Shown one piece after another: positions 30,308 through 34,408 of a stretch of 34,408 nucleotides of DNA (position 1 is the stretch's first letter; the number at the start of each line of letters is the position of its first letter). Origin of the DNA: an uncultured Caldimonas sp. (GTDB lineage Bacteria; Pseudomonadota; Gammaproteobacteria; Burkholderiales; Burkholderiaceae); NCBI RefSeq assembly GCF_946480305.1, contig NZ_CAMLJQ010000046.1, positions 1 to 34,408 on the forward strand, written 5' to 3'. A model generated the notes under the pieces. The model was given only the letters and a program-made list of their open reading frames with translations, did no database searches and was not told where the DNA came from. The position numbers and the translations under genes are program-made.

Positions 30308-31207
30308 ATGGCCTTCGATACACCGCCTCCACCCGCCCACGTGCCGACGATGCCTGTCCCGCCCGCCGTTGCCCCTCGCCACCCTCGCCCGACATTGAGC
30401 GCTGCGTCCGCGGGCTTCGCGCATGCGGTGACCGTCACCGACGAGTACGGTCACGAGCGCACGGTGCAGATGCCGATGGAGCGCGACCTCACGCTCTACC
30501 TCGACAAGCGCGAACTGGTCACGCTGATGACGATGGGCGGGCAGCCGGAGCTGCTGGCGCTCGGCTATCTGCGCAACCAGCGGCTGGTGACCGACGTCGG
30601 CCAGATCGAAAGCGTGCAGGTCGACTGGGACGTCAACGCCTGCGCGATCACCACGCGGGGCGGGGTCGACGACATCGAGGCGCGTACCGCGCGTCGCATC
30701 GTCACCACCGGTTGCGGCCAGGGAACGGTGTTCGGCGGGCTGATGGACGAGGTCGACAGCCTGCGGCTGGGCAGCACGCGCTTGACGCAAGCCGAGCTGT
30801 ACGGCCTGCTCGACGCCATGCGCCGGCATGAAACGGTCTACAAGTCGGCCGGCTCGGTGCATGGTTGCGCGCTGTTCCAGGGGCCGGAGTTGCTGCTGTT
30901 CACCGAAGACGTCGGCCGCCACAACGCGCTCGATGCGATCGCCGGGTGGATGTGGCTCGAGGGCGTGGGCGGCGAGGGCAAGACGCTCTACACCACGGGC
31001 CGGCTGACCAGCGAGATGGTCATCAAGGCCGCACAGATGGGGGTGGCGGTGGTCGTCTCGCGTTCCGGTATCACCGAGATGGGGTACCGGCTGGCCGCCC
31101 GGCTCGGGATGGCGCTGTTCGCGCGTTGCACCAACCGGCACTTCCTACTCTACACCGGGCAGGCGCGTTTCGTCGCCCAGCCCGGGCTGGCCCCGCCCGC
31201 TGCCTGA
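30308..31207 (+). CDS. fdhD: Formate dehydrogenase accessory sulfurtransferase FdhD
   Basis: The 299-residue protein matches FdhD, which passes sulfur from a cysteine desulfurase to the molybdenum cofactor of formate dehydrogenase. Visible features are a proline-rich N-terminal extension, [12 protein letters not shown], the catalytic-loop cysteine Cys136 in [34 protein letters not shown], and [18 protein letters not shown]. The second cysteine of the CxxC pair known from E. coli FdhD is replaced by glycine. No formate dehydrogenase genes are in the window. There is no obvious ribosome site before 30308, so an internal start (for example at 30350) is possible. It is divergent from the Hsp20 operon. 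Confidence 0.92.
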   Translation: MAFDTPPPPAHVPTMPVPPAVAPRHPRPTLSAASAGFAHAVTVTDEYGHERTVQMPMERDLTLYLDKRELVTLMTMGGQPELLALGYLRNQRLVTDVGQIESVQVDWDVNACAITTRGGVDDIEARTARRIVTTGCGQGTVFGGLMDEVDSLRLGSTRLTQAELYGLLDAMRRHETVYKSAGSVHGCALFQGPELLLFTEDVGRHNALDAIAGWMWLEGVGGEGKTLYTTGRLTSEMVIKAAQMGVAVVVSRSGITEMGYRLAARLGMALFARCTNRHFLLYTGQARFVAQPGLAPPAA

Positions 31208-31227
31208 CCCGCCCTGCGTCGGCTCCC

Positions 31228-31266
31228 AAAAAAACAAAAGCCGCCAGCCCGGCGGGGGCGGCGGCT
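31228..31266 (-). terminator. Intrinsic terminator after the Mpo1-like gene
   Basis: On the minus strand AGCCGCC (31266-31260) pairs with GGCGGCT (31245-31239) and is followed by TTTGTTTTTTT. It lies in the convergent gap between the Mpo1-like gene and fdhD. Confidence 0.85.
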
Positions 31267-31283
31267 GCGCGGCAGCGTGCCGA

Positions 31284-31811
31284 TCAGGGACGCGCGTTCG
31301 CCAGATCGCGCAGGATGGTCGGCCCGGCGCGCTTTTCGATCTCCTGCAGCATTTCGCGGTTCCAGCCCATCGCGAACATCCCTTCGGCCACCACGAACAT
31401 CGGCCCGACGAGCAGGCCGACCAGATCGTCCACGAAGGCCGGCTTGCGCCCTTCGTAGTAGTGGCCGATGAACTGGATCGCCCACCCGACCACGAAGAAG
31501 CCCACACCGGTGGCGAGCCACAGCACCGTGCTGCGCTCGGCCACCTCATGGCCCAGCGCGATCAGCACGCCGACGGCCATGCTCACCGCGAGCCCGAGCG
31601 TCAGGTGCCGCGTGAGGTACCACAGCGCGGCCAGCCCGAAGGCGACCCATGCAGGCGTGAGCAGCAGGCCGCCCACCGGGACGGCCGGCCGCGCCAGCAG
31701 CACCCCGACCGCGAAGACGATCATCGGCACGCCGACGAAGTGGGTGGCGATGTTGCGCCGATCGCGGTGATATTCGGCGTACTGCGTCAGAAGGTCGAGG
31801 GCGGTGCGCAT
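31284..31811 (-). CDS. Mpo1/YGL010W-like (DUF962) membrane protein
   Basis: The 175-residue protein has an N-terminal motif [19 protein letters not shown], four membrane segments between about 28 and 140, and [15 protein letters not shown]. These histidine-bearing motifs are typical of the Mpo1 family; yeast Mpo1 is an iron-dependent dioxygenase that alpha-oxidises 2-hydroxy fatty acids. Bacterial substrates are not established. A GGAG site precedes the ATG at 31811. It is a single gene, closed by the terminator at 31228-31266 and divergent from dcd. Confidence 0.88.
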   Translation of the reverse strand: MRTALDLLTQYAEYHRDRRNIATHFVGVPMIVFAVGVLLARPAVPVGGLLLTPAWVAFGLAALWYLTRHLTLGLAVSMAVGVLIALGHEVAERSTVLWLATGVGFFVVGWAIQFIGHYYEGRKPAFVDDLVGLLVGPMFVVAEGMFAMGWNREMLQEIEKRAGPTILRDLANARP

Positions 31812-31974
31812 GGTGTGTCTCCTGCTCCTTTGCGACAGGCGTATGACGCAATGCTAGGACTTTTCATCGGGACCGGACTGTCAAAATCCCGACATTTGTT
31901 GCAGCTTTTGTACCCAGGTTTTCCCGGGGGAGGCGGGGCAGACGTGGCGCAAAGGGCCGGCGCAGCCGCTTCCC

Positions 31975-31980
31975 TACAAT
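31975..31980 (+). promoter_or_regulatory. Possible -10 element for dcd
   Basis: TACAAT matches TATAAT at five of six positions and lies 24 bases before the dcd start. No good -35 is visible at the normal distance. Confidence 0.35.
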
Positions 31981-32003
31981 TCGCCAACTTCCGGGAAAAC
32001 CGC

Positions 32004-32573
32004 ATGAGCATCAAGAGCGACAAATGGATCCGGCGCATGGCCGAGGAGCACGGCATGATCGAGCCCTTCGAGCCCGGGCAGGTCCGCCACGCGGCCGATG
32101 GCCACAAGATCGTCAGCTACGGCACCAGCAGCTATGGCTACGACATCCGCTGCGCGCGCGAGTTCAAGGTCTTCACGAACATCTTCAGCACGGTGGTCGA
32201 TCCGAAGAACTTCGACGAGAAGAGCTTCGTCGACATCGAATCCGACGTCTGCATCATCCCACCCAACAGCTTTGCGCTCGCGCGCACGGTCGAATACTTC
32301 CGCATCCCGCGCAACGTGCTGACCATCTGCCTGGGCAAGAGCACCTACGCGCGCTGCGGGATCATCGTCAACGTGACGCCTTTCGAGCCGGAGTGGGAAG
32401 GCTACGTGACGCTCGAGTTCAGCAACACCACGCCGCTGCCCGCCAAGATCTACGCGGGCGAGGGCTGTGCGCAGGTGCTGTTCTTCGAGAGCGATGAGGT
32501 CTGCGAGACCAGCTACAAGGACCGCGGCGGCAAGTACCAGGGCCAGCACGGCGTCACCTTGCCCAAGACCTGA
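32004..32573 (+). CDS. dcd: dCTP deaminase
   Basis: The 189-residue protein is a full-length Dcd of the trimeric dUTPase superfamily. It has [21 protein letters not shown] at the start, [13 protein letters not shown], the catalytic region [21 protein letters not shown], then [24 protein letters not shown] with the conserved glutamate, and a C-terminal [14 protein letters not shown] lid. It deaminates dCTP to dUTP for thymidylate synthesis. Start and length match beta- and gammaproteobacterial Dcd. A TACAAT -10-like element stands upstream. Confidence 0.96.
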   Translation: MSIKSDKWIRRMAEEHGMIEPFEPGQVRHAADGHKIVSYGTSSYGYDIRCAREFKVFTNIFSTVVDPKNFDEKSFVDIESDVCIIPPNSFALARTVEYFRIPRNVLTICLGKSTYARCGIIVNVTPFEPEWEGYVTLEFSNTTPLPAKIYAGEGCAQVLFFESDEVCETSYKDRGGKYQGQHGVTLPKT

Positions 32574-32639
32574 TCCCGGCGGCCACGCCCACCGCGGCGG
32601 CTCGCGCACGGCGTGATGCAGTTCACGCTCCCGCCTTTT

Positions 32640-32671
32640 GGGGGCCTCGAGCCCCCCGAATCGAAGGGGGG
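32640..32671. repeat. G/C-homopolymer stems, mutually exclusive hairpins
   Basis: CCCCCC (32652-32657) can pair upstream with GGGGG beginning at 32640 (5-base loop CTCGA region) or downstream with GGGGGG (32666-32671; loop GAATCGAA). The two pairings compete. No T tract follows. It lies 66 bases after dcd and may be a terminator variant or a dispersed intergenic repeat. Confidence 0.45.
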
Positions 32672-32763
32672 CGAACCACCCCTTCTAGGGAGGCGCGCTT
32701 CGAGCGACTCGCCTACTGTTGCCTGCATGGTTCCCCACGTCGGGAGCCGATGCGGAGGCAGCG

Positions 32764-33003
32764 ATGAACACAACCACTCTTTCTCGAATGCAGCAGGACC
32801 CGCCCGTCGACTTCCTGCTGCTGGTCGACTTCAAATGGCTGATGGCGGGCCAGGGCCGGTGGGTCAACCTGACCCGGCTGCAGCACGACGCCGCCTATGC
32901 AGACGACTGCATCGCCTCGGCGCTCGCCAGCGGCTGCCAGCCCTTGCGCGAGCGCGCCGTCGAACTGCAGGCCTGCAGTGCCGATCTCGTGCCGGCGCAC
33001 TGA
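32764..33003 (+). CDS. Hypothetical small protein, paralogue of the gene at 33119
   Basis: The 79-residue protein has a good ribosome site (GGAGG) before the ATG. Residues about 15-70 (DFLLLVDFKWLMAGQG, then VNLTRLQHDAAYADDCIASA) align without gaps to the middle of the neighbouring 121-residue protein, with 20 identities over 55 positions by my count. No known domain is recognised. It is a predicted soluble helical protein of unknown function, probably standing alone with its own promoter. Confidence 0.75.
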   Translation: MNTTTLSRMQQDPPVDFLLLVDFKWLMAGQGRWVNLTRLQHDAAYADDCIASALASGCQPLRERAVELQACSADLVPAH

Positions 33004-33118
33004 TCGCGGGCAAAACTGCACCGCTCGCGCCGCCCTTATCGAGCGATAGCGTGGCCGCGCAACCTCTATCTTCCAGGCATGGCCTGCCATGCAGGCGCCA
33101 GGAAAGACGGGGGACCGC

Positions 33119-33484
33119 ATGATTCCGTTGCCTGAAGTGATCGAATATCTCGACGACCTTCCTTCCGAGTTCATGAGCTCGGCCTTTGCCGCGCTGCGTG
33201 AGCTGCCCGCCGCGGCACAGCGCCCGGCATTGATCGAATCCCTCGAACCGAGCGCTCGCCCCGCGTTGCCGAGCACCAACCTGCTGCTGCTGGCGCGCTT
33301 CAGGGAGCTGATGGCGGAACATGGCTGGCCCGTGCAGGTGGCACGCATGCTGTTCGACCGCCTCTACGCCTTCGAACAACTGGCCCAGGCGCACAGCAGT
33401 TCCAACCCGCTGCTGCAGTCGCTCGCGCTCGAGCTGTTCAAGAGCTACCAGAACGGCGCTCCGAGACTGCGCGCCTCGCACTGA
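33119..33484 (+). CDS. Hypothetical helical protein, paralogue of the gene at 32764
   Basis: The 121-residue protein has an N-terminal helix-rich segment (LPEVIEYLDDLPSEFMSSAF) not present in its paralogue. The shared domain follows: LLLLARFRELMAEHGW, VARMLFDRLYAFEQLAQA, LALELFKSY. A GGGGGA-like ribosome site favours the ATG at 33119 over one at 33089. No known family is recognised. Codon use is like its neighbours. Confidence 0.75.
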   Translation: MIPLPEVIEYLDDLPSEFMSSAFAALRELPAAAQRPALIESLEPSARPALPSTNLLLLARFRELMAEHGWPVQVARMLFDRLYAFEQLAQAHSSSNPLLQSLALELFKSYQNGAPRLRASH

Positions 33485-33524
33485 ACATCCGTGCACCGGG
33501 CGCGCAGCTTGCCCGCTGCGTGCC

Positions 33525-34316
33525 ATGCAATCCACACACTCACTGGCGGCGGGCAGTCGCCGCACCGAAGGCCGGCTGCGCTGGGCCGCGGCGCTGATCG
33601 GCTTCGCCCTCGGCGGCTTCTTCGACGGCATCCTGCTGCACCAGGTGCTGCAGTGGCACCATCTGCTGAGCGGGCTCGACGGCCCGGGCTGGCAGGACCT
33701 GCGGGTGCAGGTGCTCGCCGACGGTCTTTTTCACCTGTTGATGTACGTCATCGCCGCGGTGGGCCTCTGGCTGCTGGTGCGGTCGCGCTCGCGGCTGCCG
33801 GTGGCGGGGTCGCAACGCAGGCTGGTGGCGTACACGGCCATCGGCTTCGGCAGCTGGCATGCGATCGACGCGGTGCTCAGCCACTGGTGGCTGGGCCTGC
33901 ACCGCATCCGCATGGACGTGGCGCAACCGCTGGCCTGGGACGTGGGCTGGCTGGTGCTCTTCGGCCTGTTGCCGGTGCTGATCGGCTGGCGCATGGCGCG
34001 CCGGCCGGGCGGGGGCACTGGGACTACGCTGTCGGGCTGGATCGCTGTTGCCACCGTTGCTGCGGCGGGGTGGGCCGCCCGGCCGGTCCCCGGTGCTGAA
34101 GACCGCCTCACCGTGCTGCTGGCGCCGGGGGCGAAGCCGGCGGATGCGCTGCGCGTGGTGGCGCACATCGACGCGCGGGTGACCTGGGTCAACGGGCGCG
34201 GCACCGTGTGGGTGATGACGCTGCCGGCGGGCGCAAGGGAGCGGGGCGGGTGGCGTGACGGTGCGCTGGTGGTTCCGGGGCGGTGGGTTGCTGCGGCTTG
34301 CGGGGGGTGGGTGTGA
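33525..34316 (+). CDS. DUF2243 membrane protein with C-terminal extension
   Basis: The 263-residue protein has the DUF2243 pattern: LIGFALGGFFDGILLHQVLQWHH, DGLFHLLMYVIAAVGLWLL, AYTAIGFGSWHAIDAVLSHW with conserved histidines, and VGWLVLFGLLPVLIGW. A fifth membrane segment (LSGWIAVATVAAAGWAA) and about 85 further residues follow, beyond the usual domain. The conserved histidines suggest metal or heme binding, but function is unknown. The stop overlaps the start of the next frame (TGATG). A sigma-54-like match at 33499 is too close to the start to be trusted. Confidence 0.82.
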   Translation: MQSTHSLAAGSRRTEGRLRWAAALIGFALGGFFDGILLHQVLQWHHLLSGLDGPGWQDLRVQVLADGLFHLLMYVIAAVGLWLLVRSRSRLPVAGSQRRLVAYTAIGFGSWHAIDAVLSHWWLGLHRIRMDVAQPLAWDVGWLVLFGLLPVLIGWRMARRPGGGTGTTLSGWIAVATVAAAGWAARPVPGAEDRLTVLLAPGAKPADALRVVAHIDARVTWVNGRGTVWVMTLPAGARERGGWRDGALVVPGRWVAAACGGWV

Positions 34317-34408
34317 TGCGTGGATTGCTGAGCGGGGGCTTGCGGAAGTTGGAGCGGCTCAGGCATGGGCGGGTGGCCGGCGGCGCTTCGGTGTGGGCGC
34401 CCTCGCTG
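34316..34408 (+). CDS. Partial open frame at the right edge
   Basis: An ATG overlapping the DUF2243 stop opens a frame that is still open after 31 codons at the edge. Its second half lies in the terminal repeat, which is also present, apparently non-coding, after the E1 beta stop. It may therefore be a short spurious frame entering a repeat rather than a real gene. Confidence 0.25.
   Translation, partial: MRGLLSGGLRKLERLRHGRVAGGASVWAPSL
34356..34408. repeat. Right copy of 53-bp terminal inverted repeat
   Basis: Reverse complement of 3-55 with no mismatch. It lies downstream of the DUF2243 stop. See the left copy for the extent of similarity. Confidence 0.9.

Noticed and set aside
33499..33512. 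GGCGCG-CAGC-TTGC upstream of the DUF2243 gene
   Set aside because: Spacing is right but the -24 element has G for the conserved A, and transcription would start at the ATG itself, leaving no ribosome site.

Overview
The window looks like a chromosomal piece of a high-GC betaproteobacterium of the order Burkholderiales. The clues are strong G/C bias at third codon positions, a PEP-CTERM-tagged exported protein, an NtrC-type sigma-54 regulator, beta-type E1 alpha/beta dehydrogenase genes, and the run of small stress and membrane proteins. No rRNA, tRNA, CRISPR array or transposase was seen. The first and last 53 bases form a perfect inverted repeat, so the sequence probably ends inside copies of a dispersed repeat.

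Layout. (1) 89-2034, minus: E1 beta and E1 alpha of a thiamine-diphosphate 2-oxo acid or acetoin dehydrogenase; E2/E3 would lie off the left end. (2) 2147-3584, minus: a three-gene operon of DUF2975 membrane protein, small Cro/CI-type regulator and TonB-like proline-rich protein, with a palindromic operator candidate in front. (3) 3753-5314, plus: Tas-like aldo/keto reductase and YbaK-like tRNA deacylase. (4) 5368-9978, minus: a sigma-54-dependent response regulator and a three-PAS hybrid histidine kinase. (5) 10566-13793, plus: envelope-stress genes, namely GlsB/YeaQ-like, YqjD-like, YqjE-like, a YqjK-like/lipocalin fusion, a YetF-like protein and an acidic protein. (6) 13906-17719: a PEP-CTERM protein convergent on and overlapping a second, membrane-bound hybrid kinase. 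(7) 17953-19128: two paralogous PRC-barrel proteins and a small membrane protein, closed by a strong terminator. (8) 19415-29221: a tightly coupled nine-gene operon of a GT4, an SDR, a GmhB-like heptose-bisphosphate phosphatase, two GT9 heptosyltransferase-like enzymes, a NodU-type carbamoyltransferase, a GT2, a radical SAM/SPASM enzyme and a further glycosyltransferase. (9) 29270-30128, minus: two Hsp20 genes behind a sigma-32-type promoter. (10) 30308-34408: fdhD, an Mpo1-like gene, dcd, two small paralogous unknown genes, a DUF2243 protein and a partial reading frame.

The central observation is that at least five intergenic sites match the sigma-54 promoter (-24 GG / -12 GC). They stand before the GlsB-like gene, the acidic-protein gene, the PRC-barrel operon and the glycan operon, plus one divergent site on the minus strand. 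With the sigma-54 activator and the hybrid kinases in the same window, this suggests a locally encoded regulatory circuit that couples an envelope/stress signal to membrane-stress proteins and to assembly of a carbamoylated, heptose-containing surface glycan. The promoters and domain families are read from sequence; the circuit and the glycan are inference.
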